Shown: one piece after another, positions 36,011-48,300 of the stretch
Position numbering within the stretch: the first letter of the stretch is position 1
Layout of the letters: the number at the start of each line of letters is the position of its first letter
Assembly (NCBI RefSeq): GCF_014805625.2
Contig: NW_023998432.1
Span: 5,154,414 to 5,218,413, forward strand
DNA length: 64,000 bases
DNA from: Glossina fuscipes
Lineage: Eukaryota; Arthropoda; Insecta; Diptera; Glossinidae
Reading direction: 5' to 3'
Position numbers and translations under genes: made by a program
Notes under the pieces: generated by a model
Databases searched by the model: none
What the model saw: only the letters and a program-made list of their open reading frames with translations
What the model was told of the DNA's origin: nothing

Positions 36011-36549
36011 TTGATCAAGTCCTTCTTCTAGACCGTTGCCGAGTCGGATCAGTTGCTGAAGTATCGATTATATGTTTCCCAACATTAGTGGGGCCACCCG
36101 AGTTTGTGACGCCGACAAAGATGGACCAACTTTCGAGCAAATGGCATATTTCTTCTGCTGCTCATCCAGATTGCTAGTCCATCTTTTTATGAGAATTTCA
36201 ATCTCTGGCGATACTTTTGAGGATGTTTTTGGAATTTCGGCTGGACGATTTACCACATATTCGGCTTTTTGGCATTGCGTTATAATGTCCCCTTTGTGAA
36301 GTTTTGTTGTAGCGCTGGTTGGGTTTAATAGCCGTACCGGTATTAAATTGTTGACCGGTGAAACAAACGCTTTTCCAATGATGATGTTGTCTTTCGTACA
36401 TTCTTTATTCCGCTCGACAATTCATATCTGGTTTAGCCCTAGTTCTTGGGTAGCAGTGGCCCACACTTCGGAGTTCGGAGGGATTTTCATTTGTGGTTTC
36501 TTTTGTCGTATACCTTGTAACACTTCGGCTTATCTGTATCCCACAGTCA

Positions 36550-36840
36550 ATGGCAAAGTCGCATTAGCGTATTGCAACACATGCCTTTTCATATCCAGTA
36601 CGAAGACATTTTTTGCCATAAAATCCATCCCCAATATTACCTCGTCCATTATATCTGCTACTAGAAATTTATACTTCATCGAAACATCGCTAATCGAAAT
36701 GTTTCTCATAATCTCTCATAATTTTAATAGCAACTTCCTCGCCCGTTGCCGTTCGAAACCATGCTTCAACTACCGGCTCGAATTTTTCTTTGAGCATCAG
36801 TGCCCAGCGTGATGACGTAGTTACAGCCTTGGACCTTCCC
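36550..36840 (-). pseudogene. Gypsy protease-region remnant
   Basis: Minus-strand pieces AVKAWFRTATGEEVAIKI, then GMDFMAKNVFVLDMKRHVL in shifted frames: the flap and C-terminal part of a retroviral-type aspartic protease. The catalytic DTGA was not clearly seen (its region near 36800 is eroded). Confidence 0.6.
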
Positions 36841-37170
36841 GGCGATCGTTAGACTGCTGTTGCTTCTCTTTGTTTGAACAATAACGACCCTAGGGCTAAT
36901 AAATTTCTGAGTCATCCGTTGTTCAGCTGTGCTGACTCTTTTTAGTTTAATGCCTGGTCGTTGGATATTTCGCTGGCACCTTCACTATTAGTCCATGCAG
37001 GTGATGTGGAGTGTGTTCTTTTGTGCTTTGATCGTCATTCCCGCTTGTAAATTTGAAAGTTACAATTTTTTTTTTATACAACGATTTTTTAGAAAAATTT
37101 GTCCGATCCAATCCGTCTCCAGCGCAGCTCGTTCTTGAGCCGAAGCAGGTTAGTAAACCCAATTCCATCC

Positions 37171-38089
37171 AGATATATCAAAAGCTACAGCCTTTAGATT
37201 GAACACAAGAATAAGTAGACACACATCAGACGAGCAGACGAACAAACAATTTTAGTTCGCGTTCACTCTCTGATTCGATTGGTATAATAAAGGGTGGATC
37301 TATGTTAAGTCCTTCTGGGCATTTATACATGCGCATAAGCCTAATATTCGGTAACGTAAACCGTCTTTTTGTGATTTTACGTTTTTATTCAACTTGCTTT
37401 CAGATTAAGTTCATACTACTGAATGGTGATTTTTAGGATAGGATAGCTTTTATTTGGAATTCTTATGAGATATATTTACAAATTATTCACAGGAACTTAT
37501 ATCTACAATGCTTTAATCCTCGTTCTGGTCTTGTCCGTTCGAATATCGCTATTCAACTCTCTTGACTCGACACACTTTGCCTTCCGAAAATAGTTACCAT
37601 TACCGAAAATCATGGCCTCATTTTTAATCCGTTTTCTCACTAAATTTTCTCCGAAGTGTTGTTAACCTTTTGGTCAACAGACAGCTGTATCACGCAGGTA
37701 ATGCGCCATGGATGTTTATTTGATTTTTATATTTCTTTAGACTTTGGTCTCTTACAAAATCAACTAATTTTCATTAAAACACAAAACATCAAACATGACA
37801 TTTTCGTAGCAATACTTTGTACCACAAACGTTGTATGATATGACGACTTGTAATATCTTTTTATTCCAAATGCGTATAAGCTTTTGCGCCAAAACTTGTT
37901 AACAGCTGTAGAAAAGATAAGACGCTTATTAAGAAAAATTTCTTTTTTTTTTGTTTTGTTAAATTATAAACGAAAACAATTTAATATACTACATATACAA
38001 ATACTATCGAATCAGTTTGTGTCAGAGGAATTCACATTATTTCGTGTTTCGTTAGCTTAGAAAAATTAATTAAGGTAGCTTTCTTTTTT
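37171..38089. other. No gene recognised
   Basis: Begins abruptly where the gypsy remnant ends. 37200-37290 has weak mini-me-like traits (CAGACGAGCAGACGAAC). Otherwise AT-rich without signal. Confidence 0.35.
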
Positions 38090-38600
38090 ATAGCCATCAC
38101 CGAAAAGTAAGAACATATTCATCTTGTCAAAATGTTTGCAGAATCCAGAAAATAGCTTCAGAAGCATCATAAAGTGCATATATTCTAAATCAGAATCAAA
38201 TTTAGGATCGATGTAAGCATGCCTAACTGTCTAGAAGTGCGTCTCCCTAACAAAAACGTCTGTGGGAAATATTTCCCTGCTCGCTTTTGCGACTTTAAGT
38301 TTGACAAAACGATTAAAAGTTCTTTTGTGCAAGTTGGTAGTGAAAATAGACCAAACCCAGGTTATAGGACAGGGCTACCGCGCGCTATAAACTAAGAATT
38401 CCTCTATTTTCGAAAGCCAGAAAATGTTCGCTCATTGCTCTTACACTAAAATAGATATAGCGATTCAGACTGCCATGTCTATTGGAGGAATGATCCTACA
38501 GTACTATATGCAAATGGAAAAATTGGCCTCAGCTCCTCAACAGTATCGGGAGTTCATTTTTTATGCTTTTTTGTTTCAAGAAAAAGAAGATATAGATATA
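38090..38600 (+). repeat. Mini-me-like dispersed repeat
   Basis: CCATCACCGAAAAGTAAGAA start, TTGTCAAAATGTTTGCAG, ATATTCTAAATCAGAATCAA core, TCGATGTAAGCATGCC, then GTGCAAGTTGGTAGTGAAAA, all matched in order by 47547-47900. Confidence 0.65.
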
Positions 38601-39959
38601 AAATTTAATTTTCTCACTTGTTTTCGTTGTATTTAACTAAAGTTTACTAGCCGAAAATTAAACCATCATTTTGAGTTATAATTGTTTAGTAAACCAATAA
38701 ACAATTAAAAAATTATCCTAGAAGTGTTAATAAAAAATCTATAAAACTTTTCTAATTAGTTATTATTTTAGCTAATAAATATTAATCTTATTTTAAAGAA
38801 ATTTTTGTAAAATATATTGAAAAAAATATTTCAACTGGGTTGGCAAATTTCCACAAAAAGCATGTAAAGATGTTTTCGATTTTTTAAAAAATTTACGAAC
38901 GAAGTTTCTGAATATAAAAACGTTTTAGTACAATTTTAATTCAGAATGTTTATGCTAATTGAAATTTCGTTGGTGTAGAATGTTTAGCATTTAAAATCAC
39001 CAGCACCTCAACTTAAAAACCAGAAGGATCTGTTGGCGAATACTTCAAAAATATCATTCTAATGCCCTCCGTCTTATCAGACTGATTGTTGTCAAAAGCT
39101 CAACGGTTATTACTTATAAAGCAAATAGATAAAAGTTTTAATTAGTGGTACAGTTTGTAACTTTGTGGTAAATCAATCGTTCATATTAAACCACGTAAGA
39201 AAACTATATTCGGCTGCGAGTAAATATTTGATACCTACCGTCGTTATCTTACTGAAGATTAAAAAAAAGGAAAATTTCTTACTTTACAATAGTGAATGGG
39301 CGTGGCTGATTTAATCCATTTTTGTGGAAAAAAGGCGAAATTTATATCATGTGTGTGTGTCTATGAGCAATTGGCGAAGAACGCAGAAAGAAAAAGTGTT
39401 CAGTTCAGAAAAAGTGCCCGATTTTTTCATTTTTTGCATAGACACCGTAGCCTTTAGAAAATAGAGGCGTCGTTATGGTACTGTACGCGTACTCTTCAGA
39501 CGACTTGGCTTATTTTCAACACCAAATTTCAAACCGAGTTTCATTTTTGCAGCCAGCAGAACGGTTAAATATCAGATGTATTTTCCTTACACCAAAGGAG
39601 CAATAATCCTTATTTACGAAATCATAACCACCAAATTTGAGCTTCATCCTACATACATCAAGTGTAACCCTGGATTGATTGTATTCGTAATAAGTTTTAA
39701 CAATTTGTATGCGTTTTTACTTTTTTTTTACTTTATATATGCATTGTATTGTTTTTGTGGTTAAGAGAAGTATGCACAAACCGCAACAATTTGATAACTT
39801 AGCTTGTGCGAATCACATGGCAAAATGCATTCAGAAACCTAAATTGTTCAAGAATGTCTGTCACATATAAGATCATCCACTTTGTAGTTGCGAAAGTAAC
39901 CGTAAAATAAAATTTACATCTGAATGAGATTTGAGTCAAGTTTTTTTACGTATATTGTG

Positions 39960-40420
39960 TAAACCTTGCCTATATTTGTAAAACACGTTGCATACATATT
40001 TGCAGAAGGAAGCCTCAAAAATCCCATAAAATGTATATATTGTTGATCAGCATCAAATTCTGAATCGATTTAAGCATATCCCTTTGTCAGTCTGTCTTTC
40101 TGTCTGTCTATGGTACACAATCCCATGTCTGCAAAAACGGAACTGTCGCCTCCATATTTGGTGGAAACGATAGAACGGGTTACAGGTAGATTTGTGCCAA
40201 AAATCGGTGAAATCAGTCAACGGACGCAGCAAAAGAGAAACTGAGAACAAAAAAATAGATCTTTGCTCATTATCCATATCTTAAAATAAACAAATCTGTA
40301 AAAATTTCCACGTTTATTCCACGGATGATCCTGCAGCATACGTATAAAAGTGGCCCCTCAACAGTACAGAGAATAAAAATTTTATTATACCCATCACCGA
40401 AGGATTGTGTTTGCAATTGG
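39960..40420 (+). repeat. Mini-me-like dispersed repeat
   Basis: TGTATATATTGTTGATCAGC core at 40031, then TCAGTCTGTCTTTCTGTCTG microsatellite at 40087. A second start (CCCATCACCGAAGGATTG) lies at 40390. Confidence 0.7.
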
Positions 40421-40559
40421 CAAACTTAAAGTTTTGAAACATTCAACGTGAAGTTATAATTGTTGCTTAGCTACTTGTTCGGTGTTTTCGTACATATCAG
40501 CGCGCTACTATTGTCATTGAGAATAGTGATAGCACCCTCAGCAGAGATTTGATCAGATA

Positions 40560-41690
40560 AATTTCTTAGCCGCTTTTGTCATTTAGTTCTCTCTCCAAAT
40601 ACGAAAATAAAATATAGAGCACGGTTTTAAACCGAAAAAAGAGATATGAAAAATAACAATGCACGAAATTTAAAAATAAAGCGAAAGACAAGTGAAATCG
40701 AAGAGAAGCCCATCTGATCTTTGAAGTATTGAAATTTTCTATATCGTTATTTAAGATGAAATATGTTTTCAAGAAAGTGACTCGGTCTCTGTTATGATCC
40801 GATAGGAACAAAAACTCATTAATATGCCAAGAAAGGTTTGGTAAGTTAAAGTTACTAAGCACAATTATAATGTGGGATGGATTCATGCTTTGCACCAATT
40901 TTACAAATAAGAAAGTCATGTCTTTTATATGTAATAATTTCTGAATTTAGAGGAATATAGGAATATATTATAAAAATAATGTTTCTTTGTCCGACTAGCC
41001 TAATAGCAACAAGTTCAGTATCAAAAAGTCTATAAATTGAAAATGAGTGGACGGGAAAGCATCGGATGTTGCTATAGTAATGCCCGCGTCGATACTATTT
41101 TGCCCGTGATTGGAAGTAACTAAGGAAGAGCTTAGGTCTGTGAAGTTCAGGCTTTAGCCAAAGTTTGGTAAAAGGTATTCTTGTAAATTAGCAGTTTGTG
41201 TTGCTAAGATAGAATTGGCGCATCTTAGAGTTCAGATCCCCTAACACCTTTAAGAGTAAGAGGAAAAAGGGCTCGGAAAAGATATTCGATTCTTAAACTA
41301 GTGGAGGAGGGAGTCGAGGAATTACGTTTGGCTTGACAAGTGCTCTTTGCATCTAGAACCTTTTTAGATTAGGCCGATATAAGTCTATATTGAGTAAAAT
41401 TGAATTTGCAGACCGTTATTCTGTTGCGTTTAACTGAAAGTTTTTTGTTATTTATGTTATTTATTTATCCTCAGGTGATGTACCCAAAGAAAATCTATAC
41501 AAAACAGCTTGGTAGTCTCTGAATTTGTTCGACCAAACTCTTAGTTCGTTCGCCAGTTCGTAGGAACAATTTTCGGTTCGGGTAAGAAACTTAGAAAAGT
41601 CAATGTCCAGGTTTTCACAATCGGAGAAAGACGCACGCAAGCCCTTAGCAAAATCGTAAGTGGTACTTAACACGCTAATTCTGCAACATG
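40560..41690 (-). mobile_element. CR1-group non-LTR fragment, minus strand
   Basis: On the minus strand, around 41170-41030, TKLWLKPELHRPKLF matches the TETWLKPDLHSSELF endonuclease segment of the element at 17280. Then IIIVLSNFNLPNLSW (40860), where the catalytic Asp of GDFN is Ser, is in an open 117-codon frame (40919-40566). The 41673-41461 frame resembles an ORF1 tail. So an ORF1-end to endonuclease piece of the same family as 16361-20366, diverged. No ends seen. Confidence 0.75.
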
Positions 41691-44370
41691 CAGACTTGCC
41701 ATGTGCTAGGCGTTACCACAGTTGGCGTACAATGAAACCGTCGAATATTTCTGCTGGAATTTTGTAAGGCTAGTATAAACAAACCATGTTATTTACCAGA
41801 TCACTAGACAGAGCGATGCAAGTCAACAACATTAAAGGCAATGAGAGTAAAAATAAAAATGTAGCATACAACCATAAAAGAGCAAGTTTACTTACAAAAA
41901 GTAAATTTAAAAAAAAAGACAAAAGATAAACGTAAGTAAAGAAATGAAAAAAGGCTAACGTTATAATGCTGGAAAAGATGTGCTTATGGCGCAGAGCACT
42001 AACAAATAGTTTAAGATCGGTATTGTTAAAAGTTGCACAATAAATTATCGCATAAAAGTACAGATTTTTGTAAACAATTGAGAGCACGAGATTACACACC
42101 ACCGAATTAACATAGAGTTGCCGGACTTAATGACGCCAGTTACTACGTTTAAAACGCAAATTCTTGCATACTCTGGGAAATATTTAACCGGGAAGAAAGT
42201 AAATAATATTTTTAATACGGTTTTGGAGAATAAAATGTTTGAACAAGGAAAGCTTCTTTGTTTTAATAGTTTTAAAGTTCTACTGTGTAAATTATACTGA
42301 ACCGTAAATCGACTAATTTTGATTCAAAACCTTTGTTGTTTCACAGCCCCATTTTTTCCATTCCTTATTATTGATTTCGTTGTCTCTACACGTACACATG
42401 AATATTTACTAGTTGTCATACTTTCAGCGTTGTTTGCCGACATAATCCTTCGGCATGGTATCTGGTTTTTATTATATGTTTTTATAATTCATGGTATTTT
42501 GTTAGTTTTTTGGCTTTTTGTCCTTTAACTTTTGCTCAATTTTTGCATTACCGGTCCTCTAACAAATACAGTTGGAAAAATATCTATTTTATTAAGAGTG
42601 CATATAACTCTTTTACTTAAGTTCCACATCACATCTAGTTTTAAAATATAAAAGTTATAATACGAACGCAATTAAATTTCATTTCTATATGACATGTGGT
42701 TGAAAATCAAACCAAAGTACTACCTTTAAACTGGACTAAGTGGAAACAAAAATGTACATGTGTTATAACTATAGGCTTTTTCAATGCAGCTTTTTATTGT
42801 TTCATACTACCTAAAAGTAGGCTATGCTTTTAAAAAGTTGTTTAAGTCTGAAAGTATGCTACAATACAAGAATAATGTTAAAACAACAATAAATTTCAAG
42901 CACTCTTAAGCATGTTCTTTATTACAGAGGAAAGAAACAACACCACATCCTAATAGTATGCTATGTTAACTCAAGTGTATAATAATTAAAAAGAGTACTA
43001 TCGCTTAAATTTTGTGTAAAATATAAGTAATTTCAAGCCGTACGTTTAATGATGATTGGTGCCTCTTTCAGTTTATTTACTTTTTTATTGAAATTTATTT
43101 CTATGTCCGCGTAAAGCGCGTTTTATGTATGTAGTAATCTTTGTTCATGTATAAGAACATGCACTGGAAATCAAATAAGCTATAACACACCGATCGTTAA
43201 TTTGGCTGACACATAGATGTCGTCTCTAACAAACATTCATATTATCTCTTCGAACTAAACGGCGACGACGATATCGATTCGATCGTTTGTTTGCGAGGTA
43301 TAATGGTTTCTGTGTTTTGTTATTTTCAATAAGTAAAAAATTCGAAATTTGTGGTTGGTTTTTGATGGGGAAAAATACCATTCAAACAGAGTATTGGCTT
43401 GGAATGTATTGTGGCATCTGTCCGCCATGTAATAAAAGTGGGAATTTGTCGGTGAATTTTTGCAAAGAGTAGTTTTGCTTCAAATTCCCTCATAAGGGCA
43501 TCCTTAAACGAGTTTTGTACAATGTGCTTGCGGTTTGACGTATATAAATTTTAGAAGGTCAATTCAATTTTCCACTTTTGCATTATATTCGAAACCTGCT
43601 GCCCCTGACTTATCTCTTTGTGGTTGATCAATCTTCGACATCTTTCAAACTAAAATAAATTCTTTATTAATATTGACTTCGACTTTATTGTATTCCGATG
43701 ATGAATCCGTTGCGTTTAATGCGTAATGACTTAATAGTTCCGTCTGTAGGTCTAACCTTGAGTCAGAAACAAATGATCTAATTTTTTTCTTCAGCGATTT
43801 CTCTCAAAACCATTTGATTTTACTCTTTTTAAAACAGTCTCAGTTCATCAATTCATGTTCACTCGGAGCCCATTATCAGTTTTCACAAAAGAAACTCTCT
43901 TCATAAATATCGGTGTTAAGCTTTTCTGATAAAATTAAACTCACTTTTCAGAAAAAGAACAACAAAAAAGAAGAAAATTACGTATGTTATTGCATTGAAA
44001 GATTTAAAAACTTTGCCAATTTTGTACATTTAAAAAATAAAAAAATATAAAAAACTAAATATTGTCAAACTAACTTAGTCGTTAGTAATTCCACTCAGAC
44101 TTGCTACTTTGCTTACTCCCGGAAATTGTTGATCGATGGTGTTATATATTTTGAAGTTATGTGAAGAACATAGACGATAATTTTGACCACCCGTTTAATA
44201 ACAGTTTTTTAGTCTTGATACTAACTAATTGCATTGGTCTTAGGCCTGGTCTTAGGCTTGGTTTTAGCAAATATCTGAAAGAACGATTTCTTCCATTACG
44301 TTATTACCTACGTACTTTGTATATACAGATATATATACAGACTTTTTTTTGTTTTTGGGACGTGATGGAG
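41691..44370. other. No gene recognised
   Basis: AT-rich intronic-looking DNA. GGCGACGACGATATCGATTC at 43261 is a small GC-richer island followed by GCGAGGTATAAT, which could be an exon end with a donor; no protein homology supports it. Confidence 0.4.
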
Positions 44371-44521
44371 GTAGCTTAGTGGATGTATGCCTAGTGATTA
44401 AGTCTTATGCCTTTACCGATTGAGCGCTCATTAAGTTACGAACGAAATAAACTTTATCCCATTTGAAATTTGAACTCGTTACCACTGACTTGGTAGTGTT
44501 GATTCTTATCTGCTTAGCTAC
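44371..44521. repeat. Inverted pair of tRNA-like Pol III promoters
   Basis: Ends are imperfect inverted repeats: GTAGCTTAGTGGAT at 44371 and, on the minus strand from 44521, GTAGCTAAGCAGAT (11 of 14 equal). Both fit the tRNA A box. On the minus strand a B-box-like GAGTTCAAATTTC follows 44 nt later (44477-44465), the exact tRNA spacing, with CACT/AGTG pairing where the anticodon stem would be. On the plus strand GATTGAGCG at 44418 is a weak B box. Could be a decayed SINE or fold-back element. Confidence 0.4.
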
Positions 44522-45158
44522 TCATGCGAATATATATTATGCTAAGTATCTCACATTTGCTTAAGTTTACTTTTAAAATGCTGTATATATCATCGGTTAC
44601 TTCTAGGAAAGAATCAAATCCGCCAAGGTAACCGCGTGTTTTTTCTTTCCCATTTCCATAGAGTATAAAAACAATAGCGCCATTGCAATAAGTCTTTTAA
44701 ATCGCATGGAACATTCAGAACATATGCATTGAATATTGCATATATTATTGATAGGTTATTTATTTACTCGTGTTCGCCTACGTCCGCAACAGCTAGTATT
44801 AATTAAGGTAGTTGAAAAGAAGAAAAAGATTACAAGTATGAAAACAATTTTTTTTTGCAAAGATCTTTCGAAAATTTGTCGTGGATATTTATCCGGTTTA
44901 TTTAATTTTTTTATGTAAACCGGAAATATAAAAAGAAAAAAACCAAACAAACATAATATCTTATATCGACAAATCGTTCTCTTTGAAAGCCCTTTTACAT
45001 ATTCTTCATTATAAACTAGTAGCATAATAAATTTAACGTATTTTTTGTATATATATGTATATATTTTTTTCTTTTGTATATTTTGTTTTTTGTTCTTACT
45101 ATTTATTCTCTTAATGAGTTAACGTGTACCTGTTCTTTTTCTTTCTTCGGCATTATAG
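44522..45158. other. Adar intron, 3' end
   Basis: AT-rich, ending in a T-rich tract and ATTATAG acceptor at 45158. No element recognised. Confidence 0.6.
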
Positions 45159-45327
45159 GTTGACGGCCAGAAATACATTGGACAGGGACGTAGTAAAAAG
45201 ATCGCTCGGATCGAGGCGGCCGCTACTGCATTACGCAGTTTTATACAATTTAAAGATGGTGCTGTATTGACTCCGTTGAAACCGGCTTGCAATTTAGACT
45301 TCACAAGTGATGAGCATCTGGATAACG
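45159..45327 (+). CDS. Adar: Adar exon: end of dsRBD1 and linker (short form)
   Basis: Acceptor after TTATAG at 45158; reads in phase 0 from [10 protein letters not shown]. Carries the conserved dsRBD C-terminal helix ([16 protein letters not shown]), then an acidic linker ending DEHLDN plus one base. The donor GTAAAG begins at 45328. That phase-1 end joins the exon at 46708 as Asp-Ser-Asn-Lys, in frame. The preceding exon, carrying the first dsRBD1 helix and strands, was looked for upstream and not found. Confidence 0.93.
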
Positions 45328-48300
45328 GTAAAGGTGTTAATAGTGTTGACGCATTAAACCATTCTCAATTGGTTGAGATTATTGAGAAAATTGTGAAGCA
45401 TGCTAAACTTTCATCCTTAACCCCAAACGCTTCCCCATTTGCGAATATTATCTCTCCAAGCAAGTATTTTTTATTTTTTTTATTTCCTACTTTCCTGTGA
45501 TGCACGTATTTCTTAACTTAACTTAATTTTTTAATTTATTAATAAACACGATATCCAATTGGACCACGAGAAATTTGAAAAAACGTTTCCTATGCAAATC
45601 GAGCTTGAGATTTCTCAATGAAAGCCATATATTTTGGGAAGTAAGCCACATGGGAAAACAGATTTTGTCCATTTCTAGTTCGATATATTACGTACAATAG
45701 TATCATGTTTTAGGGATAAATGTGTGAAAAATAGATCGTATACATTATCATTCATTAATTACTTTCTCTCAACAAATTCTGATTATAAAAATTGTTATGC
45801 TTAGCATTTAAAGAAAATTGATATATTTGAGTGCATTTAAAAATCGTAATAATTGAAAGTAATTCACAATTGACTAATCACTAAAAATGTAAATTCCTGG
45901 TCTGTTATCAAAGATAGTTTTAAATATTAAATTCAAATAGAAACTGAAAATATAAATTGAAATACTGTGGATAATCCTAAACTCAAACTTTAAAAATTGA
46001 TTGCAAATGGTTTGAAAGGGAATTCATGCTTCGAGCTTGAATCAAACAAAAAGTGTAGTACATTATGAGTTTTTGAAGTTTATCTGGAAAACCAATATAT
46101 GACTAAATATAATAAAAACGAGTACCATATAAATAGTTTCACCAAAACAAAAGAAGTTCGCTTATGACATTGACGACATTTGCTATAGATGTTTAAATCA
46201 TTTTAAAATACATAAGACAATTTTAAGATAATGTCAAGAAAATAATTTTAACAGTGGTGATCAGATCGTATCGATATTTAAATTGATATCTAATATTAAA
46301 CTGTGTTATACCTAAAAATCCCGATGATGAAAGGATGAAAGTTAGCCTAGAGTATATGGATATTACAGACCCTCTCCTTTACAAAAAAAATTGCAGAATA
46401 ATATACGTCCATTTTTCAATGGCGAACATAAACAAAGCAGGACAATTTAAGATAATTGCAAAAATTTCCGAACGAATTCATTATATTAAAATTTTTATTT
46501 TATTTATTTTTGCTACAGTTTTTTCCTTGAGCTTATATATTTTTCTGAAAATTTTCTATTAACTATAATATATCCACATACATACCTCGGTTCCCAACCA
46601 TAATCGTAAAACACTAAAAATGTCATACGAATTTTCAACAACAACAAAATAAATAAAAAACTTTGCAAATTTTAAAATTTATTTCGTGTTATTTTATTGC
46701 GCTTTAGATTCCAATAAGAGTGCCATTAGCGGCGACGGACAGAAGAAGGTGCCAGACAAGGGTCCTGTTATGCTGCTGTATGAATTATTCAATGATGTTC
46801 ATTTCGATTGTTCGACTGTAGATGGTGCTCAAAATAATTGTCGTTTTAAAATGACTGTGACTGTAAACAACAATAAATTTGATGGCACAGGTGAGTAATT
46901 TCAAATAAAAATACATGGGCTTATTAGGTAAGCGAAAAACGTCCTGGCGTCATTAAAATTCAACCACATTTTTGGCACATCTTTAATTAAGTTTGTTGAA
47001 CCAAATCTACGCCAGTTCAGTGCGTTACCATTTTCCTGATAGAATTATCATGCCGTTGCAGTGGAAATTTTTAAATATCTCGGTAAAACATCGAGCAAAA
47101 GGATTTTTACAGACATTTATTGAGATCAGATTGTCGTACAATTTTCTGCAGAGAGAGGAACAACAGGTAATTGGACGGCGCAGGATCCCTGTCTTAGGTA
47201 AAGGTTTGCCTTACGTGTCGTCTATTCGGACTTGGTTAGCGTTGGTGCAAGTTCACCTATCTTGGATTAGGACCTATTGGACGCATTTTATCGTACGTAA
47301 TTCATCGTTCATTGCCCCTTACCAAGCTTTTTCAAAATTGCTCGAGTTGTTTTCATGCCAATAGCCATTCGCGGATAGAAATTATGTCCATTACAGTCTT
47401 TCTCAGCTTTTTGTAGAATCTCATGAATCTTATTATATATTGGCCGACAAAAGCCCTGCACTTTCATCGCAATATCGAAATTCCTGTAAAAAAATTAGCC
47501 AAACACTTGCGTGCTACCACTTTCGATGAAACATTTTTATCACGAAATATTTATACCCATCACCGAAAGATGAGAGGTGTATTTATTTTGTCAAAACGTT
47601 TGCAGCTCGCAGAGAGAAGAACCCGAGACTCCACAAAATATATATATTCTTGATCAGCATCAAATCCTACATCGATTAAAACATCTCCGCCTGAACGTCT
47701 ACCCACACGTGTCTATCCGCTTATTGCCGCAAAAATGAAACTATCTACTTCAAATGTGGCAGAAACATTGGAAGTTCTTGTACGCAGGTTGGTAGTGAAA
47801 ATGGGTCAAATCGTTCAAAGGAGACTAATTACTCATAAACTATAGCAAGTAAATGTACAAAAATTTGAACGAATATTTTATGGGGAATGCTGTAGAATTT
47901 GTGTAGAAAAATGGAAAAAATTGACAACGCCTCCCCAATATTATAGTGTATTACCTTTATAACGCTCAGAAAGAAGCTTCAAAACTCTATAAAATATATA
48001 AATTCTTGGCCATATCCGCCTATTTGTCTGTCTGTCTGTCCGTTTGCACAACTTTGTTATAATGGCGGTAAATATTCTCCCGTTAGCAAAAATGAAGATA
48101 TCGCCAAAAAATTTGCAGAAGAATTTGAAATTGACCTCATCTTTTCAAAGAACACGCGTAGAACACCCACATGCTTACGCGACAAAAACTTTTAATTATA
48201 AAATACAAAAAATCAGCTACGCCCATTTCATATTATAGAGCATAAAAAAATCTTGTTCTTATATTTCTTTTGTCATTTTTAAGATAACGGTGATACGTAT

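Larger units (their letters stand above)
33560..37170 (-). mobile_element. Ty3/gypsy LTR retrotransposon, pol remnant
   Basis: Minus strand, in order from 37.0 kb down: protease-like region (about 36840-36550, VILGMDFMAKNVF-like pieces), reverse transcriptase (about 36000-35450), RNase H (35414-35097), then integrase (34855-33590) ending with FKVVHLDRLTA-like sequence near 33615. Domain order protease-RT-RNase H-integrase is that of gypsy, not copia. Gag and both LTRs were not recognised, so both ends look truncated. Stops and frameshifts throughout. No env-like frame seen. Confidence 0.9.

Noticed and set aside
43261..43310. GC-richer segment ending GCGAGGTATAAT as an Adar 5' exon
   Set aside because: No protein homology to the missing dsRBD1 half; splice-like match alone is too weak.
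45464..45469. GTATTT as the donor for the long Adar exon
   Set aside because: Leaves phase 2 and gives a stop within three codons of the 46708 exon; the GC donor at 45460 keeps frame.
46993..47364. 123-codon plus-strand open frame in an Adar intron
   Set aside because: Antisense of a probable mariner fossil; no domain in the plus frame.
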